Positions 48,214-60,700 of a stretch of 64,000 bases of DNA are shown here, one piece after another. Origin of the DNA: Sarcocystis neurona (lineage: Eukaryota > Apicomplexa > Conoidasida > Eucoccidiorida > Sarcocystidae); contig KL647292.1 in the NCBI GenBank assembly GCA_000727475.1, forward strand, positions 4,473,132 to 4,537,131, in the 5' to 3' direction. A program made the translations under genes and the position numbers. The notes under the pieces are model-generated. The model was not told the DNA's origin. It searched no databases and worked only from the letters and a program-made list of their open reading frames with translations. The number at the start of each line of letters is the position of its first letter. Within the stretch, counting starts at the first letter, position 1.

Positions 48214-51200
48214 GTGTGTGCATGTAAAGCTATACACATCCATGTATGTGTGATATATATACATACTCTGATGTGGACCTCACTGGGCCTCATTACGTCC
48301 CTGTGAGTGTACGCTCATGCGGATGCTCATGCTGATTGATAGCAGGAGGGCACGTATTATGTCGTCGCCTTTTTTCGACGAAGCGTGGCCGCTTCGTATT
48401 GATAAATATGTCCGTACAGAGCCACACACGAGAGAGGATGTAGTGGCGACTATTTCATTCATAAGCGTGCATAGAAGAGAGCCAGTAAGAATGTTCACCA
48501 GTGTGGAAGATCGTGACTCTGTCTTCTCCGATATGTTGATCGAGGCAACTCAAGGGCATCAATCAAGTGTTTTTGCCTAGTTTGCTTCTCCTCTGTTAAT
48601 CCTCTTTGCTGTGTGGGGTAGGTGCATGTGCGATTCAAAACTACTCTCGTTGTATGCACGTAGAAAGTTCGTTTGCGAAGTAGCAGCCTTATACTTCACG
48701 AAGGCCAGCAGGTGCGCTGTGTTTTTCTCAGGCGTCTTCAGGCAGACGCCGGTGTCAACACGCAACTGCACGCCAGGAATCAACGAAGTGCGTAGCGGTG
48801 TCCACATCTCCACGTCCACCTTTTTGATGTCTAATTCAAAGTTGCACGGGCTATTTACTTTGAGAAAAGAGGTGTTTACTGATGTGTATGCAGCCGTGGA
48901 TTGCGTATATCCTCGATACAAATAGGCAGTCGTTCTACCAGCGTGTAAACTGGCATACACTTACGAGTGCAGAGTCCTAGCGAGTCCTAAGAAAGTTGTG
49001 CTAAATTGTCTGCCGTTGTATGGGTACCGCACTCATACATACGTAGAGAGAGAGGATGAAGATGCATGAAAGTGTGAAAGTGTACCTGCCCTCGTTTCTT
49101 CAGAAGTACGCCAGAATTTGCTCACGTACACGAGCAAGCAGGCATGTGCATTACGTTGTGCAGACATTTGTGGGCCTGTACACACACGTGCACGTATACG
49201 TATGTGTGTCCCTCTACTTGTGACAGTGGTTGATGAACTCGCCGGAAAAAAATCGCTTGCAACCATTCTGTTCGATGAGCACAACAGCGACCACCAGGAA
49301 TACGTGGACCTCTTCCTCGACTACGCGCAGGATCTAAAGAATGAAGTAAGTTACCCGCGAATATCAAAGTCGCACAAGTCGGCGTCCTTCGTACATGTAT
49401 ATATCTGCATAAACACACACGAAAAGTATAGGGACTAGTACGTACACGTGTATTAATGCTCGTGGTGCAGGGTTTGGTCTTCTGCAGCATCTGCGCAACA
49501 ATAGTACAGAACATGGATATATGTGTAAGCGTACACGTGTACGCCTACGCAGGATGCAATATGTACATATATATAATATGTGTAGGGTTTTTACACATAA
49601 ATGACCTGCAGACAAGTGGTGCATGGGGAAAAAACACGATTAATGGCTGCAGATATCATGTACTGGATAGTTCTTACTTGTCCTCCTCTGCGGCAGATGG
49701 TGTTCACTTTTCTTTCACAAAGAGAGGCACGCAAGATGGAGAACTACATGGGCCTTGAGACCGGCTGGCCAACGCTGCTCGTAACCGAAGCACCTCAGCT
49801 AGGCCGCAAAAACGTTCTGGAATCAGGCAGCTACACGTACCATACCGGACCGAAGAAATACAAGCTGAACGGCCCCTTCAACTGGGGGGCTGCTGAGTAA
49901 GTATGAAAGTATGCGTACGTAGAGAAGCGTACTAGCATATCTATGCCTGCTAGTACACACTAGAAAGAATTTGCCCGCTTCGTGTGTTCAAAGACTGATG
50001 AGCTGCAGGGAGGTGTGTGTGCACAGACATTTAAGAGAAGTGTATACCGTTGAAGCGCACGTAGAAGTAGATTCACGAAAGAAGTCCGATCAAAGACGCT
50101 GCAGGGAGACGTCTACGCTGGAAAAATAAAGAGCTGGTCTTGCGATACGCACGTATAAGGATATGTTCGTGTACACACGCACGAATACATATCGCGTTTG
50201 TACGTAGGACGCGGGCGGTGCTAGGCGTGTGTATCCATTTATGCGGAAGGGCATCAACACATAGTCTTCACTGCGCACAGGTTTGAGCTGCAGGAGCAGC
50301 ACCATAGCTTGTTGACACATTGCTGCACAAAGGTTTAACGTCAAACTGCAGGATATACGAGTGCAAGCAAATGCGGAGCGTCGAGCTCCCAATGTCTGGG
50401 TAAGCCTGTCAACGCTGGCTAAGAGTACTGGATCACTGGAGTGTATTCCTCTGAAGAGAAATTTTTTACACCTCCAGACTTCTTTGTACATATGAAAGCA
50501 TATACGTATCTATCTATCTATCTATCTATCCATAAATATGTGCGTATATACATATATATATTTATATGCAAGCATATGCATTCGAGTCAGTACCGGAAGA
50601 AACTTTTGTAGAAGCCTTCATGTACTTAGCGTCGTGTGGAGAGTAAATTGCTCCAGGACAAGGCATGAATATTGGCAACCAATATTCAGGCTTTTGTCCT
50701 TGCGCTGCTGCGCTTTATCTATTTACCTGTCTTCATCAAGTACCCCATTGGGTTTTTCGTCTAATGTATGTGCGTATGTAAGTTTAAAGGCATAGATGTC
50801 TCTTTGTACACGGTGCTGTCTGCCGGTTTTTTCCGGTATGTGTACATATATGTATCTGTGTATACTTCTTTTAACATTTTATTCCGTCCACGGAGCTCTG
50901 TCTCATCTTCCTTCACTAGATCTTTGCATCCCTACATCTACTGCTGCTTTCCTCCTCTCGTTCTGCTCCTTTCTCTGTAGACGTACACATGCAGAGCCTT
51001 ACTCCTTTCCCCATAAGAACTGTGGAATTCTGCAGTGTGTGTCACCTTTTCCCTTACTGTTTGATTTCGTTGGTCACGTTTTCCCTTGCGTCCGCCTGAT
51101 ATACCATATGCTTTCCTTATCAGCGACTGAAGGCGTAGCTACTTAATAACACGGGCGTAAGATCGCTATAGCTTGAGCTGTCTGAACTTGGTGTACTCGA

Positions 51201-54200
51201 TGCTCTGCTTGGTTTGTCTGTGCTAACTATTCGTACACCCTTCCTGACACTGGTGTCTACGAGACTGTCGCATTCGCTATGTCTTCATCATATGGGACGG
51301 CTGGAGACGAGAACATTCGGTATTTTTGCCATAAGGCGGTTTCTGCTGATGTATGATGCTTCAGTATGTCGTGTACGTGTCTGCTGCATTTTGATGTGTG
51401 AACACAGTGCCTGCCTGCAGTTGCCGTCTCCATCTTCTGTTCTTTGCTTGTGTTATGTGGCCACCTACGCCAGCCTCTTTTTTCACAACTACAAAGAAAA
51501 GCGACTGCCAGCAGCATATCGGTCAATTCTTCCTCCCGAACGCACGTGGGATATCGTCGACGCTGATATTAAAGATTTCTGCCACCAGAATCTTAAGTCG
51601 CTTTTGGGGGGCTTAGGAAAGTGGATCTTTATTCTGTACTACGACACCTTAGGGTAAGCAACTTTACACAAACCGTTAGAGCTACGTTAAAACATCTGTT
51701 TCGCTGTGTCGCCTCCCTGTGTATCAAAAGATATAGACGTCACAATGACGTACGTATTAGGTACAAGTGCTTCCAGATACGTGCAATCTTAACGACGCTA
51801 CTGGGGAGAAAACAACGGGTGTCGCCGAGCACCACGGACAGTTGAACGTGTATGAATAATACTTAGTCTCTGACGCGCCGTTCATCCATACCATATATAT
51901 ATGTATATGTTTATACATATATGGATATGTGTAGAAGGAGAGGTAGATAGACAGATAGATCCACGTGGACATACAGCTGCTAATCTCAGTCTCATTATTC
52001 AGTTCGGACTCAGACGTCATCAACACTTTTGCTGTCCAAGATCAGCAGATATGTGCAATCTGAACGACGCTACTGGGGAGAAAACAACGGGTGTCGCCGA
52101 GCACCACGGACAGTTGAACGTGTATGAATAATACTTAGTCTCTGACGCGCCGTTCATCCATACCATATATATATGTATATGTTTGTACATATATGGATAT
52201 GTGTAGAAGGAGAGGTAGATAGACAGATAGATCCACGTGGACATACAGCTGATAATCTCAGTCTCATTATTCAGTTCGGACTCAGACGTCATCAACACTT
52301 TTGCTGTCCAAGATCAGCTGTGCGCGCGAGCCCTCTTTCGTGGATCCTGGAAGATCACTTCTAAATGTCGAAAATTCGACACAGTGTGAGGATCTCTCAG
52401 TTGCGCCCGCTCTTTCTCTGCAGTTATACTTTTTCTTGTCGAAGTATGTCACCCTGGGGTAAAGAAAGCGGACTATCAAATCCAGCCATCTACAGTACAC
52501 TTTTACCTCCATTTTCCGCAGGTGCGACGCCTGTGAAGCGGCGATGAAGGTTTTGGTTGACGTGGGACGCCGTGTGAAGAATTGGACTGTCGTAAGAATT
52601 CAATATCACACTCTTTTCTCTGCTATTGTGGCTTTCCTGTTTGCCACTTCTTTCTGTGACTGGTCTCTCTGTCCACTTTGGCTGTTACCTGCGGTTCTGC
52701 TTCCGTGTATATCTGTCTCCTACATTCCGCTCTTCCCTCCCTACACTGTTGTCTCCTTTCCCTTCCGCTGCCGGACAGTCCTCCCGGCACGCTTCCCTGT
52801 GCCTATGCCTTCCGGGCCCTTTTCTTCCAGCTACCCGCCTTCTTTTGTGGATTTCGTCTTCAGTGACGTGGTACGATGCTCAGGCATTCCTCTGTTCACT
52901 TGTGCCACATCATTTGTACTGTTGACGCACAAGCAGACCAGGCAGCATGCACGAGCCGTCGCTACATTCTTTGCTTGCATATCGCCCTGCAGCTGAATCA
53001 CTACCACTTGCAGCAGCGACAACACGTGCGATGGTAGCAGCAAAGAGAGAGAGGCGCCGACTAGCGTAGCAGGTGGTCTCGGCCTTCATGCTGTGGTGCA
53101 CGGAGACCACTGCGCCACTACCCTGGATTACCGGGAGTCTCCAGCGCTTTCCCTGCTGGGTTTACATTTCTATGCATTTACCGCATACGTACTCGGAAGG
53201 CAACACGCGTGTCTATTCACTTCGTTGTGTCTAGTACGACGACAAGTTTTGATTCTTTATCGCACGTAGCCAGCAGAGGGATTTCGTACGGAGTTTCTTG
53301 CTCGTGTGCTACATACAATAGTCAGCGTTAGCATCAAAGCGCAAGGCTCAACTTGTTTACGCGGGAGTGTGTCGACTTCTCGATATTGGTTAGGGATGTC
53401 GCTCATTCCATGCAAAATCAGGTGCCATCATGTGCTTGTATGTGCTGGGTCAGCGCTGCTGCTGCGGCGTCTCACTCTCGTCCTCCTGCAGCGCCAGGGC
53501 GCAGCCGGAAGGCAACTTTCGTAACTGTAGAGTTGCAAATAGAGGGAACACTTCTCAATCCTTGAGCGTAGAAACACACGTAAATGTGTGCGTGTCTTTG
53601 TCAATGCCATAGTTGTGAACGCACCGGTCTGAGCAGGCAACAGAAAGCTGTGACCGCTTTTGTGCCGCAGAAAGACGTGGTTATCGGTCGGTTTCCGGCA
53701 GACCTGAACGATCCCGTCGACGCAGCCTCTACGCTACAGCGTCCTCTTCTCATTGGGTATCCCCCAAGTAAGTTCTAACGCGTACAGGCGGACGTGGGTG
53801 TTACCACACGTGCAATCGTAAGTATAACTTTGCGCATTCACATATATATATATATATATGTATATATATATGTATATATATGTAAGCAACTCTACCATGT
53901 TTGATATATATATATATAACACCACCAACAGTACAATTATACATATATATGTATATGTATATATGTGTGTAACGTACCGCCTAATACATGCATCTAAACC
54001 TTCACGTTCGTGTATTCACATATATATATATATATATATGTATATGCTTGCATATTGATTTATGTCGGATACAAGGGTAATCACTATTTTTTCTGTAGTG
54101 GAACGGCACGTGTGCCACATGTATGGGCAGGTTACGTGAACTCTACCTCAAGCGACGACAGAGAGTCTCACTGTGCTACTAATCAATCCTTACTGGCTAC

Positions 54201-55369
54201 ACCATTGCATCATTGTTAGATAGCAGTCTTTCGTGCCTGGCACAGCATCTTGAACGTGTGTGTGCTCGTGCGTACATAGACAAACCTTGTCAGTCCGCAC
54301 GACACGCAGGCGATATCCGGCGACAACCCAGGCACACTCAATTCCACGTGAAGTGCACTACAACGTTTGCTCTACATCAATCGGCTCACGAATCCAGGGA
54401 GATATGACACTACACGTGCACGCACATAGATATCTTTTCATTTGCTGCGGATAAACGCACATACGTGTGTGTGTGTGTTAGTTCTGCTCACGTAGTGCTC
54501 CGACGTCTGACTCAACAGTCTGATTCGCTCCAAAAGGAATCTTACAGATCCTCGTCGCTCAGTGGAAGTCTGTTGTATGCACCCATTTCTCAGGTGTTGC
54601 AGAGCAACTTCTGCATCCGTCGAAAAATGAGGTGCCTCACCAAAACACCTGGGTTCCGCACAGCAAAAAATCTTGCCACCCTTAAAACTACTGTGTGAGC
54701 ACTTGTGGCCCGTACCACGACGTGTCCCGTGCGCCTTTACGTCAGGCCCTCCCAGTTATTGTTGGCACTGGTAGAACAGGATCAACGATACATACAGCAA
54801 ATGTTGATACCTGAAGCGTTTCCACATTCCCACTACATTGACAGCAAAAGAGCATCTGCCTTAATTGCTGTTGTTTGGGCTTGAATCAGCGACGGGATCA
54901 CACGCGTGAAACCGCTGTTTTTGTGGATGTCTGGAAGAAGCGTGCGTACACCGTGTCGAACGTAAACGTGTACTCGAGTAGAAATAGAAGCGGGCGCACA
55001 GCTAGAAAAACACAGCTACAGGAAGGCACGTCCGTAGAGGTAGTGTACATGTGTGTACCGGAATTACGATGGGTGCACGCGTACATTTGTATACTGAAGA
55101 AGCACTTACTTATTTCTACACCCCGTGTACAGATAAGCTGAAAGGCGTCTTCTTTTGTACGTGTGCAGTTCACGTGGTGCGTTCGAAGAGATAGCTTGGC
55201 AATACCAGTAGACATTTGAAATTATGCTGCGACGGCGTTTTCCGTTCTGCTCTCAGCGGGAGAGAAGCTGAAAGAGCACATTGTGTACGAGGGGGAGTTT
55301 GAAGAAGAGGAAATCATCGAGTTTATGAAGAGTGAGATAAGACGCCGATGGAAGCACGAGGAGCTATGA
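42186..55369 (+). CDS. Protein disulfide isomerase-like ER protein, complete multi-exon
   Basis: A thiol-disulfide oxidoreductase/chaperone of the secretory pathway. Exons: 42186-42574, 44277-44616, 45843-46193, 47758-47881, 49227-49345, 49697-49896, 51474-51653, 52522-52591, 53671-53767, 55257-55369. All phases match, giving 1983 nt and 660 residues. An N-terminal signal peptide (SRCPLFCLLVVLVVLSAG) is present. The first thioredoxin domain has its active site CPKC at 131-134 and a following strand QRVPALLFYEEG (the cis-Pro loop). Central b/b'-like domains include SLATILFDEHNSDHQEYVDL and GWPTLLVTEAPQLG. The second thioredoxin domain (WIFILYYDTLG-CDAC, Cys 569 and 572) is followed by PLLIGYPP-T-GEKLKEHIVY. 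The C-terminus is KHEEL, a KDEL/HDEL-type retrieval signal. Both active sites differ from the classical CGHC. The least certain junctions are the donors at 44617 (gtagat) and 46194 (gtacac). An in-frame upstream ATG at 42153 exists; 42186 places the hydrophobic core closer to the start. Confidence 0.9.
48177..48220. repeat. (GT)n microsatellite in a PDI intron
   Basis: About 20 GT units with one GC interruption, in the intron between exons 47758-47881 and 49227-49345. A (TA)n run precedes it at 48030-48055. Confidence 0.95.
50505..50531. repeat. (TATC)n microsatellite in a PDI intron
   Basis: About six tandem TATC units, followed by TA/GTATA runs. Confidence 0.95.
51779..52319. repeat. Tandem direct duplication, unit 272 bp, two copies
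   Basis: Copy 1 starts near 51779 (gtgcaatcttaacgacgcta) and copy 2 near 52051 (gtgcaatctgaacgacgcta). They stay in register at 272 bp through aagatcagc. Only a few substitutions separate them. Both lie inside the PDI intron 51654-52521. Confidence 0.95.
53838..53990. repeat. (TA)n/TATATG microsatellites in the last PDI intron
   Basis: Several TA and TATATG runs shortly after the exon ending at 53767; another run lies at 54019-54050. Confidence 0.9.
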
Positions 55370-57753
55370 AGTTTTTTGAAAACGATCCCTCTTCTCGCTG
55401 CTGCTACTGGATAAAGGCGTGCAGCAGCAGGCTACATAACTTGTAGTGCCCCACTACCACTGGGGGAGCTGCAGACAGAGCCGCAGCAGCAAGGCGGCAC
55501 TTGCGAAAAACTCACGGCACTGCTCTTTGAGACAGACCTGCAACACCACACATGGAACTCGCCTTACGTGCCAATGACCGGCGCTCTGTAAAAACTCGAT
55601 TAGAACTATTAAGAAGCTGCTCTTGAGGCTGATGACGTCGCTGCAACAGCGAATACTCCTGCTGTTGCTGGTGCCTTTGGTCATGGCGGCGTCCTCACCA
55701 GCTCTGATGTCGCAGCTGCCTTGCACTCTCTGCGACTGCAGTCAGCCTGTTTTGACTGTGCTACCCCTTCAGCAAAGACCCAAATTTCACCGCAACAGTT
55801 CACTTTTTGATGATAGGATATCCAATTTTTCGACAATCTGCAGTCTACGTGGGTGCTGAGTCTCTGCATTGGTCTATTTGGAAAGATCTTTCAACAGTGG
55901 GATGCTTCCTGCGGTCCTCGAGGCTGTATACTTTTCTCGTGAAGAACACGTGGAGTGCGCAATGCTGGTGTTTCCCGTGGTCCTACTTCAGGATATCTGC
56001 CCCCAACGCCTACACACCTCTAAGTGCCTTGTCTCTTCCATATATCGACTCAGCACACTGCTGTACTAGCCGTCGCACCATTGCTCAAAGCTCACACAAG
56101 CTCGAAAAGTCGAGACAGTGAAATGCGAACGCACTGTTCAATTTCTTGTTGCAGATGTGTAAGTTTGAGATTTGCCACACCACACATATCAGCATGTATT
56201 TTCATGTAGCGCCGCGGCGAAGTGACTTGAAGTCTAGCATAAGTAAGCTGCAGTTGACCACACCGCTGCCGCACACAGCTGCCGCAGGAGCCTGAGCGCG
56301 CTGCTGCAGTATGGTGGACTTGCTCCTGCGGTACACTAAGGTGCGTAAGGGTCGCTGTAGCAGTATTCGAGCTGCCGTAGCAGAGTCCCCGAAGATTTCC
56401 CCAGACGACATTGCGGTGCTAATGGTGGAGGTTCAGAACAGACAGTCGTGTGTACCTCTCTGTCTCCAGTCATACGTGCCTCCACGTGTACGCCTACCCA
56501 GACGTATATACATGTATATTTATATATACTTGTATATATATATGTATACGCAGATCCATTTGCACTTGTACTACGATACATATACACATACGTGCAGGTA
56601 GACGTACACATGCAAAGACGTGCACAAACACACCTATCTGCCAAGTCGAAGTACTCAGCATTATCTATTTATACATGTGTGACGGCCCAGTTGACTGCGT
56701 ATTGGCGAGACGTGCACGTACGTCGCGTCGTACACCGTTCTGATCGAAAATTTTCCCACACTACACATATATAAGTATACGTTTACAAATATACATTCAT
56801 TCACACACGGTTACGCTCCGCCACACGCGCACATACAAATATATATATATATATATATATATATTTATGTTTATGTTACATGCACTGTTGTACACAAATA
56901 CACCAGTACGTATCAGAAGAGCACTGAAGTCTTTAATTAAGTCTAACATTCCTGTGAACGCAGGTGGTGCCGGAAAACACACCCGGCAGTCGAGCCTCCA
57001 CGTACACACGTACATAGATAGTTATAAATATACGTATATATAATCGTACTCTGCCATATGGACACACACGCCCATATATGCACACGCGCTTTAGTACATA
57101 TATATATATGTAAATATTTCGCACGTGTTATACGGAGCAGCATTTACGTCTACTTGGGCGATATGCAGGATCCCGCGTGCAGCCTATGGAGTCGTGGATC
57201 GCATGCATCTGTGGAACTTCTTTTTCAGACTCCAATGGCCAGTAGGGAAGCCTCGATCTCCGTTACGTACATCCAGATTCTTACACCGGTAAAACTATAC
57301 GTGCAGATATGGACACTAATACCTATATGTATATATACATATGAAAATATAGAGATTACTCATGAGTAATTGTATATCTGGAGTAGAGATATACGGACGC
57401 AGTAGTAACGCACGCAGAGACCTGCATATACACGTACAGAGCCCTACTCATACATATATATATATATATATGTACACGCAGCGTGCGTATATCTACGCAT
57501 CACTCCGGGAGGCGAGAGACATCCCTGTGCCAACAGGTCGTTACTCAAGCATGGCTGCATGTATACATACGCATGTATGTATACGACATAATGTGAGAGA
57601 GGATCTTGTGTGCTGCTTTCACCATGAAACGGACGCAAAAGACAAACAGATGCCTCGATATCTTTCCGAAAAAACATATTTTCACTGCTTCTTTTCCTCC
57701 TTCAAGAAGAGGCCCGTGTGTTTCTGCGGAGTTTCTTCTTCGCATGCAGAGCC
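55370..57753. other. Convergent intergenic stretch between PDI and PEX12, no supported gene
   Basis: Both flanking genes end here, so 3' UTRs and polyadenylation sites are expected. A plus-strand frame at 55629-55859 begins with a signal-peptide-like segment (MTSLQQRILLLLLVPLVMAA). An overlapping frame is equally open, so coding status is undecided. A segment at 57164-57293 (MASREASISVTYIQILTP, then gtaaaa) faintly recalls a kinesin strand but lacks the P-loop. TA runs lie at 56838-56865, 57090-57120 and 57455-57475. Confidence 0.4.
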
Positions 57754-60700
57754 CTAGGGCTCCGTTTCATAGAGACGGCGAATGTGGTTTTCGGCAACCG
57801 GCAGCAGAGAGACGGGGCAGCGCCGGTGCAGACGCACGTGCAAGGTGATACAGCGGTAGCAAAAGGTGTAACCGCTGGGGAGACACGCGGCGTTTTTCTT
57901 CGGCTGCTGGCACAGCGGGCACAGGCGCTTGTCCTGCAAGCAGTCCCACAGAAATGCCATTCACGTGGAAATTTTGCAACATGCCGACACACACACGTAC
58001 GCACAAACGCCGAGTATCCGCACATGCATGTACTACCACTCCTACAACGCACACGTACGCAGGTGCACGGGCGACTCACCTTGTCTCCGTCTCCTCTTCA
58101 GTCCCTTCTGATCTTTTTTCGGCAGAAAAAGAACACAAACGGGTGTAGTAGACACGCGCCCTTTTTTTAACGGACGAGACGCACGCGTGAAGAATATCGA
58201 TCCACGTGAAAAGATGACTACATCTGCGCAAGTTGTTGGGTCGTCGTCATGTCCCGCGTCTCACGTTGATGAATAATGGGAAGATTGACACAGGGAGTGT
58301 GCCCACGAGGACGCGCAGTATGTATGGACACTTCGACTTTCTTCTCACGCGGACGTCCGCTCGTGTCTCGAAGGTAACGCGGATATATACATATATATGT
58401 ACGTTTGACAGATGGGACTCATATTCACTCATTTGTCTCTACAGCAGCACCCTGTTACACGTGAGAGCAGTGGGAGTCCAGCTACTTACAGAAGAATTTC
58501 GTTTTTCTCCTTGGCATTGACGTGAACCACACTGTCTATGCTAGAAGTAACTGGTGAAAGAGCACCAAACCCAGACTTCTCTCTACGTAGGCACAACATC
58601 AAACAAACAGACACACACACAAATACGAAGGACCTGTGTGAAGGACGACCGTCCTCTTCGAACAAAGGAACAGCAACGTGGGCATCTCTTTTCATGCACA
58701 GCCACATTCACCGCGCACACATACAAGTAAACAACCACATATGAAAGGACAGCTCTGTCTCTCTCTCTATCTCTCTTCATATATTTATACGCCATGTATT
58801 TAACAACGGCTCCCATATTTAACAACGGCTCCTTCGTCACTCACTCTCTCTATATATAGTCACACATACACCGGGCATCAAGATAAACATACAATCACAT
58901 ATGAAAGAACAGCTTTGTCTCTCTCTTCCTTCATATACTTATACACTACTTATTTAAGAGCGGCTCCCACGTCACTCTCTCTCTATATAAGTAGTCACAC
59001 ACACACCAGGCATCCACACAAATATATAACCACACACGAAAGAACAGCTTCGTCTCTCTCACTCTCTCTGTCTCTCTCTCTCGATATATATATATATATA
59101 TTTATAGACAAACATACATGAAAAAGGCTCCCTTGTCACACTCTCTCTATCTATCTCTCTGTCTATACATATATATATGCATATATGGCTCCATACACCA
59201 CCACGCTTACATATACGCAGACAATCACGTGTAAAAGAGCAGCTTCGTGTCTCTCTCTCTCTATACACATGTGTATAAGCATATACGACCGGACGACACA
59301 CGTGGTGGGGCACCGTCTTTGGTTCTCTGTGTGGTAAATCTCTGTCTACATAAGCATATTGACGAACAGAAGCATAGACGTTCCGGCCTAGGTGCAGTGT
59401 CTCTCTATACCCCGAAGTGTACGTCCACAAGTGCAGCCATATGTCTGCATGTGTGCGTACGCCTTCGCGTGTAAATATACACATTTATACGTTGATGTGT
59501 GTATACGCGTACACACATATCCTACACCTACAGGCATCAGTAACGCAGCAATAAATATGTACAAGTATCCAAATATGTAAGCACGTCCACACTTGTGAAC
59601 GTCTACACATCATCTATCTAGCGACCTACCTATCTACCTGTCTGTCTCTGTCTCTCATATATATATATATATACGTGTATATACATGCCAGTAGGTGCCT
59701 ATGCGAAGAAACCTACATGTGAATACGTATACGTATATATATACATATACACATACACGTGTGTGTTTATATATATATACACGTACCTTTGCACAGGTGT
59801 TGACGTCAAAATTTACGCAAGCAAACTTATAAGGTGGGGTTGCATATATACATATATATACATATGTATAGTTATATGTATATATATGTGTGTAGGCTTC
59901 AAGGGGTATCAAGAGAAACAGTCATATACTTTGTGGAACTGTCCGTATGTACACAGCAGATACATATGTATGCTGCCACACCCGTCCACACTCGTCATCT
60001 TATGTATATATTTACGTCCTTGTACAACAGCTTCCATACCTACGCACACACAGGCAGCTACGTAGGAACTTCAGACACACACCTACGTATGTATGTGTAC
60101 AAGTAGGAAGCTGTTACTGCCAAAGATTCGCCAGCTGAAAAAAACTTTGCCGTTGTCACAACTGCACCGTCGACAAGCTGCTACACACATATATATACGC
60201 CACCAGACTACGTACAAACACAACACATATATATATATATATATCCATGTGTATTTAGAGAGAAGACATGCATCTGTACGACATGTGTATACACCTTTTT
60301 TGTGTAATGTAGTTTACAGGTCCAGGCACAGACCGGTGGCAACCCTCCTCCCTACCAGAAGCACAACCCACCTGATTGATCTATATATGTATATACAGAT
60401 ATATCGAAGGCTGAAGTGACTTTCTACATTGCAGATTCCGTCAAAAGAAGCGCGATATGTGGGTATACATGTACGTGGAGATACACAAATGTACACATAT
60501 ATATACATATGTATACATGTACATGTATACATACATACACATATACGTACATAAATGCATGTATATATATACGTATATATAAATATATATTCTAAGGCAC
60601 ATCTCTGCAGAGCTTGTCGACATGGGTGTGTACGTTCCTCCTGTAAACATCACGAGCAGACGCAGATGTGTTTTCTCCCGCAGTCTCGCCTGTGGAGAGA

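Noticed and set aside
54590..54630. Extra PDI exon (VAEQLLHPSKNE, phase 1 acceptor)
   Set aside because: The exon ending at 53767 joins directly and in phase to 55257 and gives the expected PDI C-terminal order; including this segment would put the following exon out of phase.
57164..57293. Possible kinesin motor fragment (REASISVTYIQILT)
   Set aside because: No P-loop, switch I or switch II exon could be found on either side; the resemblance is limited to about ten residues.
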